Source: an uncultured Clostridia bacterium (GTDB lineage Bacteria; Bacillota; Clostridia; Oscillospirales; Ruminococcaceae). From it: 37,655 nucleotides of DNA. The position numbers and the translations under genes are program-made. Numbering within the stretch: position 1 is the stretch's first letter; the number at the start of each line of letters is the position of its first letter. Shown here piece by piece: positions 23,014 to 31,461 of the stretch. Below the pieces are notes generated by a model that worked only from the letters and a program-made list of their open reading frames with translations, searched no databases and was not told the DNA's origin. Location of the stretch: positions 1 to 37,655 of the forward strand of contig CANRLN010000015.1 in assembly GCA_947631445.1 (NCBI GenBank). The letters are read 5' to 3'.

Positions 23014-23726
23014 AACACAGCGACAAGCTCTTTTGGCTTGGAAGATACTCGGTAAGGGTGTTTACAGAGCTTGAATCTGTTTTAAAATATTATGACAATA
23101 TGATTGACGGTGATGTTATTTCATACAAAGAGTATCTTAAAAATTTAGGTTTAGCAGACGATTATAAAAATGGGCAGGAATTTTTGCAGAGTTTTCTCTA
23201 TGATGAAAACAATGTAAATTCTATTGCGTATAGTCTTAATCGTGCTTATGACAACGGAATTGTTTTGCGTGAGCATATTTCAACAAATGCTCTTTCTTAT
23301 CTGCAACTTGCAATTGACACATTAAGAAATTCCAAAAGTAGCACAAATGCTTTAAGATATTCTCTTATTCCTTTGCGTGACAATATGTTTGCTTTTTGGG
23401 GTTGTGTCGACAACTATATGATTTCTGACGAGGCAAACACAATTTTAAGGCTTGGAAAATCTATTGAACGTCTTGACTTATATTTTAGACTTGGTTATCC
23501 ATTGAGTGCAATTGATGCGGAATTTAAACTGCTTTGCTCCAGACTTCTTAAAATGCCAAGAAATTCTCCATATAATTATAACCGCAAAAGTCTTACGGTG
23601 CTTACCGAAGTTACGGGAATGGAAAATTATAGGGTAAGATTGGGCGAAGCTTTGCAGGCTCTTGCAAATATGTTCACCCCCAACCCCACACCAAAACCAC
23701 AAAAGCAGTTTCAATTTCAGCAATAA
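22995..23726 (+). CDS. Alpha-E domain protein (DUF403 family)
   Basis: A 243-aa, all-helical protein beginning MGVISIEHSDKLFWLGRYSVRV, with the family's W-L-G-R-Y-x-x-R-V/E signature, and containing REHISTNALSYLQLAI. It is shorter than usual alpha-E proteins (around 300 aa). It starts inside the ATP-grasp gene behind a strong AAGGAGGAGG site, so the two are made in step and probably form a complex. Function is known only by association with ATP-grasp and transglutaminase genes. Confidence 0.88.
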   Translation: MGVISIEHSDKLFWLGRYSVRVFTELESVLKYYDNMIDGDVISYKEYLKNLGLADDYKNGQEFLQSFLYDENNVNSIAYSLNRAYDNGIVLREHISTNALSYLQLAIDTLRNSKSSTNALRYSLIPLRDNMFAFWGCVDNYMISDEANTILRLGKSIERLDLYFRLGYPLSAIDAEFKLLCSRLLKMPRNSPYNYNRKSLTVLTEVTGMENYRVRLGEALQALANMFTPNPTPKPQKQFQFQQ

Positions 23727-23782
23727 AGCATAGTTAGGCATATTGCGAGGGGTTTTCTCCCGATTTTGGTAGATAACCGATT

Positions 23783-23822
23783 GTTTTAATTGCTTTCCCC
23801 ACCGTGGGCAGAGAAAATAAAA
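23783..23822 (+). repeat. Interspersed palindromic repeat, copy 6
   Basis: TTGCTTTCCCCACC-GTGGGCAGAGAAAAT keeps the head of the family but not the CAAAGATATT tail. It lies in the 128-base gap between the alpha-E and transglutaminase genes. Confidence 0.5.
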
Positions 23823-23854
23823 ATAATAATTAGTAAAATTAAGGAAAATTCATT

Positions 23855-24637
23855 ATGAAAAAAATAAATTTTACCTATCAAACCCAGCTGGATATTGGAA
23901 CAAGCGTTAATATTCATTGCTTTGCTTTAAGATGTGTTCCTACAATAGACAGCCAACAGCGAATTTCAAACCTTAAACTTAATTTTGTGCCTGCCGTTAG
24001 GACATGGACAAACACCGACAGTTTCGGCAACACAGTTGTTTCGGGACGATATGACCAGCCTCATGATAAATTTGTTTATTCGGTTTCAGGAACGGCGGTT
24101 GTTTGCCGAAATAATGCACTCCGTGAAGGTTATCTTCCCTGTTATAAATATCAATCTCAAATGACCTTGCCTAATGATGAAATGAAAGAATTTTATCAGC
24201 AAGAAAAGCAGGAATGTAAAAGTGTAAGCATTACCGAAAGAGCTTTGTTTTGGTCACAAACAGTAAACAGCCTTATGAGCTATGAAAAATATTCAACCAA
24301 TGTTAAAACTACTTCCGCCATTGCTTTTTCCTACAAAAAAGGAGTGTGTCAAGACTATTCGCATCTTCTTTTAAGCTTTCTTAGAATGGACGGTATAGCT
24401 TGCCGATATGTTGCAGGACTTGCCTTTTGTGATGGTGAAACACACAGTTGGGTCGAATTTTTCGATAGCAAGTGGATAGGGATAGACCCAACCAACAACT
24501 GCCACGCAAATGATGATTATATCGTGCTTTCAAGAGGACGGGATTTTGTGGATTGCTCTATTGACCGTGGAATACTTTTTGGAGTTTCCTCAGCACAATC
24601 TCAAGTTGTAACATCTTCTCTTGAAGAAATAAAATAA
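23855..24637 (+). CDS. Transglutaminase-like cysteine peptidase/ligase
   Basis: A 260-aa papain-like transglutaminase-fold protein. The triad is Cys165 (KKGVCQDYSH), His197 (GETHSWVEFF) and Asp211 (WIGIDPTNN), and the N-terminal third forms the family's beta domain. There is no signal peptide, so it is cytoplasmic. This is the usual third partner of the ATP-grasp/alpha-E pair. In that context the enzyme may cleave or transfer the amide made by the ligase. It could equally be a plain peptidase; the bacterial homologues include both. The ribosome site TAAGGAAA is weak. Confidence 0.9.
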   Translation: MKKINFTYQTQLDIGTSVNIHCFALRCVPTIDSQQRISNLKLNFVPAVRTWTNTDSFGNTVVSGRYDQPHDKFVYSVSGTAVVCRNNALREGYLPCYKYQSQMTLPNDEMKEFYQQEKQECKSVSITERALFWSQTVNSLMSYEKYSTNVKTTSAIAFSYKKGVCQDYSHLLLSFLRMDGIACRYVAGLAFCDGETHSWVEFFDSKWIGIDPTNNCHANDDYIVLSRGRDFVDCSIDRGILFGVSSAQSQVVTSSLEEIK

Positions 24638-24645
24638 GCATATTT

Positions 24646-24685
24646 CCGACTTTTCATAATTTTTTTAATCCTTTTGAAAAGTCGG
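24646..24685 (+). repeat. Perfect 10-bp inverted repeat after the transglutaminase gene
   Basis: CCGACTTTTC and GAAAAGTCGG with a 20-base loop. No T-run follows on either strand, so it may stabilise the 3' end rather than terminate. Confidence 0.6.
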
Positions 24686-24686
24686 T

Positions 24687-24800
24687 GATATATAAAATCA
24701 CACAAGCCCTCCCACCTTTTAATTCTGAAACATCCAAATTACAAACCCAGCACCTTTTTTCCAAAACCTCTACCTTTTGGCTTGTGTGACTATATATATC
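24687..24800. repeat. 114-bp inverted-repeat element, MITE-like or structured RNA
   Basis: The ends read GATATATA..TCACACAAGCC and, inverted, GATATATATAGTCACACAAGCC, matching at 19 of 22 positions. The inside, of about 70 bases, holds three ACCTTTT motifs with no ORF. No clear target-site duplication. Together with the hairpin at 24926 it fills most of the 368-base gap before the M14 genes. Confidence 0.6.
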
Positions 24801-24925
24801 AAGTGTTATACTTGGTGTAGTGGGTCTGAATAAACTTTTAACATTTTCATTTTTTTTAACCACTCCTTTTTAATAATAACAATCTCCATACTATTATATT
24901 AAACACAATCAGACCTATTTTTAAT

Positions 24926-24953
24926 GCAACACCGATAACCGGTGTTGCGTTTT
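24926..24953 (+). terminator. Hairpin upstream of the M14 gene pair
   Basis: GCAACACC and GGTGTTGC form an 8-bp perfect stem, with loop GATAACC, followed by GTTTTG. It may end upstream transcription or attenuate the M14 genes. Confidence 0.6.
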
Positions 24954-25005
24954 GTGGCAGAAATAATTTTTGCAAAAAATAAAAATAACAGAAAGGTTCA
25001 AAAAC

Positions 25006-25935
25006 ATGATTCAAACGGTTGCAGAAAACGAACTTTCGGTAAACGAAAAGCTCAAAATCAGAAAAAACACCTATCAGAATGGAAAGGGAAAAAGAATAAG
25101 TATTGTTACAGGAACTCACGGTGATGAACTGGAGGGACAGTTTGCCGTATGGCTTGTGGGCGATTATATCAAAAAGAATATAGGTTGCCTTAATGGAACG
25201 GTGGATATATATCCTGCTCTTAATCCGCTTGGAATAGATTCCATAACCCGTGGTATTCCCGGCTTTGACCTCGATATGAACAGGGTTTTCCCCGGTTTTT
25301 CGGAGGGAACAATGGCGGAGTGTGTTTGTAATGCCATTGTGGAGGATATTAAAGGTTCGGAGGTTTGCGTTGATATTCACGCCTCCAATATTTATTTGCG
25401 TGAACTCCCACAAATAAGAATAAGCCGTGACACCGCCGAAAGCCTTGTGCCACTTGCAAAAATGATGAACATAGATTTTGTGTGGGTGCATGAATCGGCT
25501 ACCGTTTTGCGTTCTACCCTTGCCCACAGTCTTAACAGTATCGGCACAAAAACGCTTGTTGTAGAACTTGGTGTCGGTATGCGTATCAACAAAGATTTAG
25601 GATATCAGCTTTTAAACGGTATTATAAATCTGCTTTATGAACTGGGAATGTGGAGCGAAAAACCCGATTTTGAGGTTAGACAGCCTATTGTTTCTTTTGA
25701 TGGTGCGGTTGGATTTGTAAATTCCGATGCGTCTGGTGTGTTTGTTTCGGACGTTGAATTTGGCAGTGAGGTTGAAAAAGGTGATGTTATAGGCAGGGTT
25801 CTCAATCCTCTTACAGCAGAAAGCGAACCAGTAAAAGCCGTTTGTTCGGGGCTTTTGTTCACCTTAAGGGAATATCCCGTAGTTTACGGCGGTTCGCTTA
25901 TTGCAAGAATTTTATCAAGAGAGGAGGAAAACTAA
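25006..25935 (+). CDS. M14-type deacylase (aspartoacylase/succinylglutamate desuccinylase family)
   Basis: Predicted zinc-dependent amidohydrolase that removes an acyl group from an amino acid or peptide; 309 aa. The metal site is intact: His38 and Glu41 in GTHGDELEG, and His125 in CVDIHAS. The catalytic Glu187 is in VVELGVG, and DMNRVFPG is a further family motif. It has no signal peptide. The ATG at 25006 follows AGAAAGG; the in-frame TTG at 24970 has no ribosome site. The next gene is its degenerate paralogue. Confidence 0.88.
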   Translation: MIQTVAENELSVNEKLKIRKNTYQNGKGKRISIVTGTHGDELEGQFAVWLVGDYIKKNIGCLNGTVDIYPALNPLGIDSITRGIPGFDLDMNRVFPGFSEGTMAECVCNAIVEDIKGSEVCVDIHASNIYLRELPQIRISRDTAESLVPLAKMMNIDFVWVHESATVLRSTLAHSLNSIGTKTLVVELGVGMRINKDLGYQLLNGIINLLYELGMWSEKPDFEVRQPIVSFDGAVGFVNSDASGVFVSDVEFGSEVEKGDVIGRVLNPLTAESEPVKAVCSGLLFTLREYPVVYGGSLIARILSREEEN

Positions 25936-25936
25936 A

Positions 25937-26863
25937 ATGAAAAAACAGATTATATATTCCCTTAAATCGCCTTACAGAGAAAATCTTGATGTTATTGGTT
26001 TTACTTTTGGAAGTGGTGAAAAATCCGCTTGTATTGTTGGTTCGACAAGAGGAAACGAAGTGCAACAAATGTATATTTGTTCGCAGGTGGTTCATGCTCT
26101 TAAAAAACTTGAACGTCAAGGAGAAATTACAGAGGGCAGAAGCATTATGGTTGTTCCTTGCATAAACTACTATTCCATGAATATTGGCAAACGCTTTTGG
26201 ACAATGGACAATACAGACATTAACCGTATGTTTCCCGGCTATGAATTTGGAGAAACAACACAGAGAATAGCTGATGGAGTGTTTCGACAAGTTCAAGGTT
26301 TTAAATTTGGTATACAGCTTGCAAGCTTTTATCAGTCCGGAGATTTTCTTCCTCATGTTAAGATGATGAAAACCGAATTTAGCCAGCCTGAAAAAATGCT
26401 TGAATTTGGTCTTCCCTATGCTCTTACAAGAAAACCTCGTCCTTATGACACCACCACCCTTAATTATAATTGGCAGATTTGGGAAACACAAGCATTTTCA
26501 GTGTATTCTTATGGCACAGAAACGGTTGATGAAAAAGCTTCCCAAGTTTCGGTAGATGCTATTTTACGTTTTCTTTCGGCAGAGGGAATTGTCAGGGCAA
26601 ATGTTAAACCGGGGTATGTTTCAAGAATTATTGAAGAAAACACCATGCAGCAGGTTCACACCGAACACGGCGGTATTTTTAAAACGCTTGTTAAAATTGG
26701 CGATACTGTTTATGAAGGACAGGTTTTGGGAGAGGTGTATAATCCGCTGGACGGCGAAAAGATTTGCGAAGTAAAGGCGGATAAATGCGGAACAGTGTTT
26801 TTTATTTACAACAAACCGCTTATTATGCAAAACTCTGTTGCCTATAAAATTGTTGATTTTTAG
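25937..26863 (+). CDS. M14-type deacylase paralogue with a broken metal site
   Basis: A 308-aa paralogue of the preceding protein, aligned along its length (GSTRGNEVQQ against GTHGDELEG, DINRMFPG against DMNRVFPG, and the same C-terminal beta domain). The first zinc ligand His38 is Arg38, the third ligand His125 is Gln127, and the catalytic Glu187 position is Tyr190, so it is unlikely to be a zinc deacylase. Glu41 remains. It starts one base after the previous stop codon, behind GAGGAGG, so both are made together, and it may form a hetero-oligomer or act as a binding/regulatory subunit. Divergence to a different metal chemistry is the other possibility. Confidence 0.82.
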   Translation: MKKQIIYSLKSPYRENLDVIGFTFGSGEKSACIVGSTRGNEVQQMYICSQVVHALKKLERQGEITEGRSIMVVPCINYYSMNIGKRFWTMDNTDINRMFPGYEFGETTQRIADGVFRQVQGFKFGIQLASFYQSGDFLPHVKMMKTEFSQPEKMLEFGLPYALTRKPRPYDTTTLNYNWQIWETQAFSVYSYGTETVDEKASQVSVDAILRFLSAEGIVRANVKPGYVSRIIEENTMQQVHTEHGGIFKTLVKIGDTVYEGQVLGEVYNPLDGEKICEVKADKCGTVFFIYNKPLIMQNSVAYKIVDF

Positions 26864-26894
26864 TTTTTTCTTAACTATAAAAAGATTTTGTTTA

Positions 26895-26966
26895 CAATAT
26901 TTCCCTTCCACAGGTGAGGAATAATAAAAATATCTTTGCTTTCCCCGCCTATGGCGGGGAAAATAA
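26895..26966 (-). repeat. Interspersed palindromic repeat, copy 7 (double, inverse orientation)
   Basis: Read on the minus strand, TTTTCCCCGCC-ata-GGCGGGGAAA is followed by GCAAAGATATTTTTATT and then a second palindrome ATTCCTCACCTGTGGAAGGGAAA. This copy sits opposite to the others, which supports an independent element rather than a gene-linked terminator. Confidence 0.7.
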
Positions 26967-27040
26967 ATAATAAAAATAATTTTTATATAAAGTCGCTGAA
27001 AAAATGTTGTATTGATAAATATTTTTCTATATAATCGTTC

Positions 27041-27069
27041 TTGACAAAATGGCTAAAGTGTGGTATAAT
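27041..27069 (+). promoter_or_regulatory. Sigma-A promoter of metK
   Basis: TTGACA, 17 bases, TATAAT: perfect boxes just upstream of the riboswitch. Confidence 0.88.
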
Positions 27070-27106
27070 GAAAATATCGACAAAAAGCGTCATTTTTAAT
27101 GACATA

Positions 27107-27220
27107 CTTATCAAGAGTGGTGGAGGAAACAGGTCCTGTGAAGCCCGACAACCTAATCTTATTTTTAAAATAAAAAATAAGGAAAAGGTGCCAATTCCTG
27201 CGGATTTTCCGAAAGATGAG
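27107..27220 (+). promoter_or_regulatory. SAM-I riboswitch (S-box)
   Basis: Carries the S-box landmarks in order: CTTATCAAGAGTGGTGGAGG, ACAGGTCC, GAAGCCCGACAACCT, AAAAGGTGCCAATTCCTGC, and the closing GAAAGATGAG that pairs with the first segment. Binding of S-adenosylmethionine to such RNAs favours termination; the terminator lies 27 bases downstream and metK follows, giving product feedback. Confidence 0.96.
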
Positions 27221-27246
27221 TTTAAATTCAAAACTTAAAATGCTTG

Positions 27247-27274
27247 GTCTTTGGAATTTCCAAAGGCTTTTTTT
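27247..27274 (+). terminator. Riboswitch expression-platform terminator
   Basis: CTTTGGAA / TTCCAAAG stem followed by a T-run (GGCTTTTTTTG). It lies between the SAM-I aptamer and metK. Confidence 0.85.
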
Positions 27275-27313
27275 GTTGCTTATTAAAAAAATTACATGGA
27301 GGTTGTTTTTATT

Positions 27314-28501
27314 ATGAAGAATTTTTTGTTTACTTCCGAATCGGTTACAGAAGGACACCCCGATAAAATCTGCGACCAGATTTCAGATGCTATATTGGAC
27401 GAAATGTTAAAACAAGACCCTTATTCAAGAGTTGCCTGCGAAACCTGCACCAATACAGGATTTGTTATGATTATGGGCGAGATTACCACAAATGCAATTG
27501 TGGATATTCCTTCTATTGCAAGACAGGTTATAACAGACATTGGATACGACCGTGCAAAATACGGCTTTGACGGCTACACCTGCTCGATTATGACAGCTCT
27601 TGATAAGCAATCTCCCGACATTGCACAGGGTGTTGACAACTCAATTGAGGGCAGAGAAAACGACAAGAGCCTTGAGGCAGACACCGGAGCAGGCGACCAA
27701 GGAATGATGTTCGGCTATGCTTGCGATGAAACAGACGAGCTTATGCCCTTGCCTATTTCACTTGCCCATAAGCTTGCAAAAAAACTTACTGATGTTCGCC
27801 GTGATGGCACTCTTGAATATTTAAGACCTGACGGCAAAACTCAGGTTACTGTTGAATACAAAGATGACAAGCCTTACAGAATTGATACGGTTGTTGTTTC
27901 CTCTCAGCACGCTGCTGATGTTGATATAAATCAAATTCGTAAGGATATTAAAGCAGAGGTTATTGACAAGATTATTCCCACAAACCTTGTTGACGAAAAT
28001 ACAAAATATTATATCAACCCTACTGGAAGATTTGTTGTTGGTGGCCCTCAGGGAGATTCGGGACTTACTGGAAGAAAAATTATCGTTGATACATATGGTG
28101 GATATTCCCGCCACGGTGGCGGAGCTTTTTCGGGCAAAGACCCAACCAAGGTTGACCGTTCGGCAGCATATGCCGCAAGATATGTTGCAAAGAATATTGT
28201 AAGGGCAGGACTTGCAAGCAAATGTGAAGTTGAACTTGCCTATGCAATTGGTGTTGCAACCCCTGTTTCGGTTATGGTTGATACATTCGGCACTGCAACA
28301 GTAGACGAAGATAAAATTACAGAGGCTGTAAACGCTGTTTTTGACCTGCGTCCTTCCGCTATTATTGAAACGCTCCAGCTTAGAAAACCACAGTATAGAA
28401 AAATTGCTGCTTATGGTCATATGGGCAGAGAAGATTTGGGTGTTGCATGGGAGAAAACCGATAAGGTAGATGCACTTGTTGACTATATTAACAACCACTA
28501 A
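27314..28501 (+). CDS. metK: S-adenosylmethionine synthetase
   Basis: Makes SAM from methionine and ATP; 395 aa. Conserved sites: [15 protein letters not shown] at the N-terminus, the TGAGDQG loop, and [18 protein letters not shown]. The ATG at 27314 is 10 bases from the GGAGG ribosome site; the ATG at 27296 lies in front of that site and is rejected. Controlled by the SAM-I riboswitch upstream. Confidence 0.98.
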   Translation: MKNFLFTSESVTEGHPDKICDQISDAILDEMLKQDPYSRVACETCTNTGFVMIMGEITTNAIVDIPSIARQVITDIGYDRAKYGFDGYTCSIMTALDKQSPDIAQGVDNSIEGRENDKSLEADTGAGDQGMMFGYACDETDELMPLPISLAHKLAKKLTDVRRDGTLEYLRPDGKTQVTVEYKDDKPYRIDTVVVSSQHAADVDINQIRKDIKAEVIDKIIPTNLVDENTKYYINPTGRFVVGGPQGDSGLTGRKIIVDTYGGYSRHGGGAFSGKDPTKVDRSAAYAARYVAKNIVRAGLASKCEVELAYAIGVATPVSVMVDTFGTATVDEDKITEAVNAVFDLRPSAIIETLQLRKPQYRKIAAYGHMGREDLGVAWEKTDKVDALVDYINNH

Positions 28502-28523
28502 TTTTATAAAATAGATTTTTATT

Positions 28524-28590
28524 AATTGTTTACCCCGCCGTAGGAGGGGCAAACAAAGATATTTTTAATATTGCTAAAGACTTTTTTTTA
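28524..28590 (+). repeat. Interspersed palindromic repeat, copy 8
   Basis: AATTGTTTACCCCGCC-GTAGGAGGGGC, followed by AAACAAAGATATTTTTAAT and GCTAAAGACTTTTTTTT. A well-preserved full-length copy downstream of metK. Confidence 0.7.
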
Positions 28591-28605
28591 CATTCCAATA
28601 TAGTT

Positions 28606-28636
28606 TTAATTTCCCGCCAAACGGTGGGGAATTTTA
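28606..28636 (+). repeat. Interspersed palindromic repeat, copy 8b (short)
   Basis: AATTTCCCGCC-aaac-GGTGGGGAATTT, a short palindrome of the same style, 16 bases after copy 8. It may end tyrA transcription from the other strand. Confidence 0.55.
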
Positions 28637-28671
28637 ATTATATTTAAAAATTTTTTTATAATGTAAATTAG

Positions 28672-29553
28672 CTATTTTTTATCCCTCTTGTTGATAATAT
28701 CCTCAACCCTTTTAACATTCATGGCAATAGAATCCTCCTTGCATTTTGTACCATATGCAAGGCTTTCATAAAGTTCCTGTTCCTTTTCGCCATCAATTAA
28801 ATCTCTATATTCAGTAAGGTTTTTAATAATGCAGTCGATTTCTTTAACAAGAGCCGTTTTGTTTTTAATAAACAGCGATGTCCACATTTCGGGATTGAGT
28901 TTTGCAACCCTTGTTAGGTCTTTAAAGCTTCCTGCCGAAAAACCAACCTGTTTTTTGCAGGTAGGACTTTTTATGTAGGCAGAAGAAACTACATGGGCAA
29001 GCTGGGAAGTATAAGCAATGATACGGTCATGTTCTTGCGGAGTTGTTACAACATATCTCTCAAATCCTATTTCTTTGGAAAACTCACGCATTTTTGCCAC
29101 CACTTCAGCCGGCGTATTTTCGGTCGGGGTTACAATCATGCTCGCATTTTCAAAAAGATTGTCGGTTGCATAAGCAAAACCAGAAAATTCCCTACCCGCC
29201 ATTGGGTGACAGCCTAAAAAATTTATCCCTTTTTCGGCAAGAGGTTTTTCAAGAGAATTTACAACATATTCTTTAATTCCGCAGGTGTCGGCGACAATTG
29301 CCCCCTTTTTAAAATTATTAATATTCTCCAGAACAAAATCAACCGTTTTCTGTGGATAAAGTCCCAGAATTACAATGTCCATATCCGCAAGTTCTTCAGG
29401 GGTTATGGCATAGTCCACAGCCTCCTGCTTTATAGCTTCGTCTACCACCGATTTTGTACGGTTCATTCCATAAACTATATGAGAAGTATTTTTCTTTATT
29501 GCCTTTGCAAGGCTTCCGCCAATAAGACCCAATCCACAAATTGCTACTTTCAT
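28672..29553 (-). CDS. tyrA: Prephenate dehydrogenase
   Basis: NAD-dependent oxidative decarboxylation of prephenate for tyrosine synthesis; 293 aa. The Rossmann motif GLGLIGGSLAKA is at the N-terminus, and the catalytic-site segment FLGCHPMAGREFSGF is mid-protein. It has no chorismate mutase or ACT extension. The ATG at 29553 follows AAAGGA at 10 bases; the upstream TTG is rejected. The gene stands alone between the dynamin operon and the repeats. Confidence 0.94.
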   Translation of the reverse strand: MKVAICGLGLIGGSLAKAIKKNTSHIVYGMNRTKSVVDEAIKQEAVDYAITPEELADMDIVILGLYPQKTVDFVLENINNFKKGAIVADTCGIKEYVVNSLEKPLAEKGINFLGCHPMAGREFSGFAYATDNLFENASMIVTPTENTPAEVVAKMREFSKEIGFERYVVTTPQEHDRIIAYTSQLAHVVSSAYIKSPTCKKQVGFSAGSFKDLTRVAKLNPEMWTSLFIKNKTALVKEIDCIIKNLTEYRDLIDGEKEQELYESLAYGTKCKEDSIAMNVKRVEDIINKRDKK

Positions 29554-29629
29554 TAAAAACAAGTCCTTTCAATTTTTCTTACTATGTTTAGGGGGAAAAT
29601 ATTTTTTCCCGTTATTTTTTATAAAATAT

Positions 29630-29648
29630 AAGGGGCAACAAGCCCCTT
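29630..29648 (-). terminator. Hairpin ending the dynamin operon
   Basis: On the minus strand AAGGGGC-ttgtt-GCCCCTT, 7-bp perfect stem, followed by the AT-rich ATATTTTAT. It lies 17 bases after the last dynamin gene's stop codon. Confidence 0.65.
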
Positions 29649-29664
29649 AATAATAAAAGTTTTA

Positions 29665-31440
29665 TTATATATATTTTGCAATAATCTTTTGAAAATTCTT
29701 AAGCTGATAGGTGACCTTTTCAAGCGAGATGGAAAACTCCTCACTTTTGACTCCCTTGTCCATTCCCTTTGCAATTTCAAGAGCTTCTCGCCCTGCCTCA
29801 ACCTGTGCATTGAAAATTTCTTCAAGGCGGTCAAAGGCATTTGTTTTCAACACTCTATATGCCGATTTTATATCCTTTAAAGTATTGGTTCGGATACTAT
29901 CAAAGTTTTCAAGAGCGGTGTCTATAATATCCGTTTTCTTTTTGCGTTTCATTATTTTTTTAAAATCGCCCATTGTTGTATTAGGGAAGTTTTCGTTAGA
30001 GCCGAGCATGGTCATGTCCATAACTGTTTTGGTGACAGTATTTTTAAATCGGTTCATAATTCGTTCAACGCAGGCATTCTGAGAAACTTCCGAAAGTTCT
30101 TCAATTCCAAGCTGTTTTGCAATATTTTTGCTCATTGCGTCCACAAGTTCGTTTATTCTGTCCTTGTGGGTTTCAATACACTTGCGGTAAGCTTCGCCGA
30201 TTTTCTCCATAAGATAAGAATAAAAATATTTTTCCACATCGTTTGCAGTAAATCCCTGAATCGCCGGCATCTGTTCTTCGTCCACCTTTGGGCGACACTC
30301 CAGAACATTTTCACGCAGATATGAGAAAAATTCATACATCCAAACCTGTGCCTGCTGTTCCATTTCGGTAAGCGATAGTTCCAATTTGGGCTTGGCATCG
30401 TCCAAAGCTTTGCGAATAGCCTTGCATTTGCTTTCAAAATCCTCGCTTATCTTTTTAAGCTTAAGTTCATCGTATGCCCACACTTCGGTAAACATACGAA
30501 TTTGTGTTAGTATATCGCTTATTGCACTGCTCTGAAGATTAAGCACCCTCTTGGAGCGTATTATATCCTTTTTCATTATAATATCACGCTTAAGCGAAAG
30601 TTCAAACTTAAAAAACTGGGTTTCATAAAATTCTCTTGTTCCCTTGTCAATCGGACGGGGAGCATTATTTTTTCTTGCCAGTTCGTCATTTCCGCTTATT
30701 CCGTAAATGGCTGTATTCGGCACAAGCGAATCGGCAATTGTGGAAACTCGGTTTAAAATTCTATCAATATCCCTTTGCGAATTAAGAGCGTCCAGCATAT
30801 TCACAAGAATATAAAGCACACCAAATCTTTGTGGCTGAACATGGCTTGAAATAAAAAGCTGTTCGGATTCGGAAATCGGAAGCAGTGCCGACGCAACATA
30901 AATAATAGCGTCGGCATTAATAAGATAGTTTGCCACACGGTCGTCAAGTTCGTCTAAATCCGAAAGTCCGGGAGTATCCACTATTCTTAATTCTTTCAGA
31001 ATTTCCGAATTATATTTTATATCTATATATTCAATGGGGGCAGGAAGTTTTTGGCTAAGCTCGTCCATATTTTCTCTTACAATATCTTCAAGCTCAATAT
31101 CAACAATTCTGCCATTGGTAAGAACCGCACTACATTTGGTTTGCTCGCCATATGAAATTTCGTTTATTGTATAGGTTTCGGGAGAAACGTTTACAGGAGC
31201 AAGTTCTGTTCCCAAAATAGCATTTATTATGGTGCTTTTTCCTCTTTTAAAATCTCCCAGAACAACCAGTGTAAAGGGTTCTTCAAGGCGTTTGTTTATA
31301 ACGCTTATCCATGAATTAAGACTTTTGGAAAAGCTGTCCGGCATATTTTTTATAAGCACCTTGTCACGGGCAATATTTTTTATTCCCATGCTTAGCATTT
31401 TTATATCTGTCGAACAGCTGTCATATATATCAATTGCCAT
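29665..31440 (-). CDS. Dynamin-like GTPase 2 (soluble)
   Basis: Bacterial dynamin-family GTPase, 591 aa. GTP motifs: G1 GDFKRGKS (62-69), the G2 threonine in SPETYTINE, G3 DTPGLSD (155-161), and a G4-like VNMLDAL. The rest is helical, with coiled-coil regions, and has no clear membrane span, unlike its partner at 32470. The ATG at 31440 follows AGGAGG by 8 bases; a GTG nine bases upstream lies within the ribosome site. Last gene of the three-gene operon. Bacterial dynamins often act as unlike pairs that fuse, tether or repair membranes; some contribute to antibiotic or phage tolerance. Confidence 0.92.
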   Translation of the reverse strand: MAIDIYDSCSTDIKMLSMGIKNIARDKVLIKNMPDSFSKSLNSWISVINKRLEEPFTLVVLGDFKRGKSTIINAILGTELAPVNVSPETYTINEISYGEQTKCSAVLTNGRIVDIELEDIVRENMDELSQKLPAPIEYIDIKYNSEILKELRIVDTPGLSDLDELDDRVANYLINADAIIYVASALLPISESEQLFISSHVQPQRFGVLYILVNMLDALNSQRDIDRILNRVSTIADSLVPNTAIYGISGNDELARKNNAPRPIDKGTREFYETQFFKFELSLKRDIIMKKDIIRSKRVLNLQSSAISDILTQIRMFTEVWAYDELKLKKISEDFESKCKAIRKALDDAKPKLELSLTEMEQQAQVWMYEFFSYLRENVLECRPKVDEEQMPAIQGFTANDVEKYFYSYLMEKIGEAYRKCIETHKDRINELVDAMSKNIAKQLGIEELSEVSQNACVERIMNRFKNTVTKTVMDMTMLGSNENFPNTTMGDFKKIMKRKKKTDIIDTALENFDSIRTNTLKDIKSAYRVLKTNAFDRLEEIFNAQVEAGREALEIAKGMDKGVKSEEFSISLEKVTYQLKNFQKIIAKYI

Positions 31441-31461
31441 TTTTTTCACCTCCTATTTATA

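Noticed and set aside
27107-27220. SAM-I riboswitch as a novel element
   Set aside because: All landmarks match the known S-box class and it precedes metK, so it is ordinary.
3744-28636. CRISPR array from the repeated palindromes
   Set aside because: Copies are kilobases apart, not separated by uniform spacers, and no cas genes are present.
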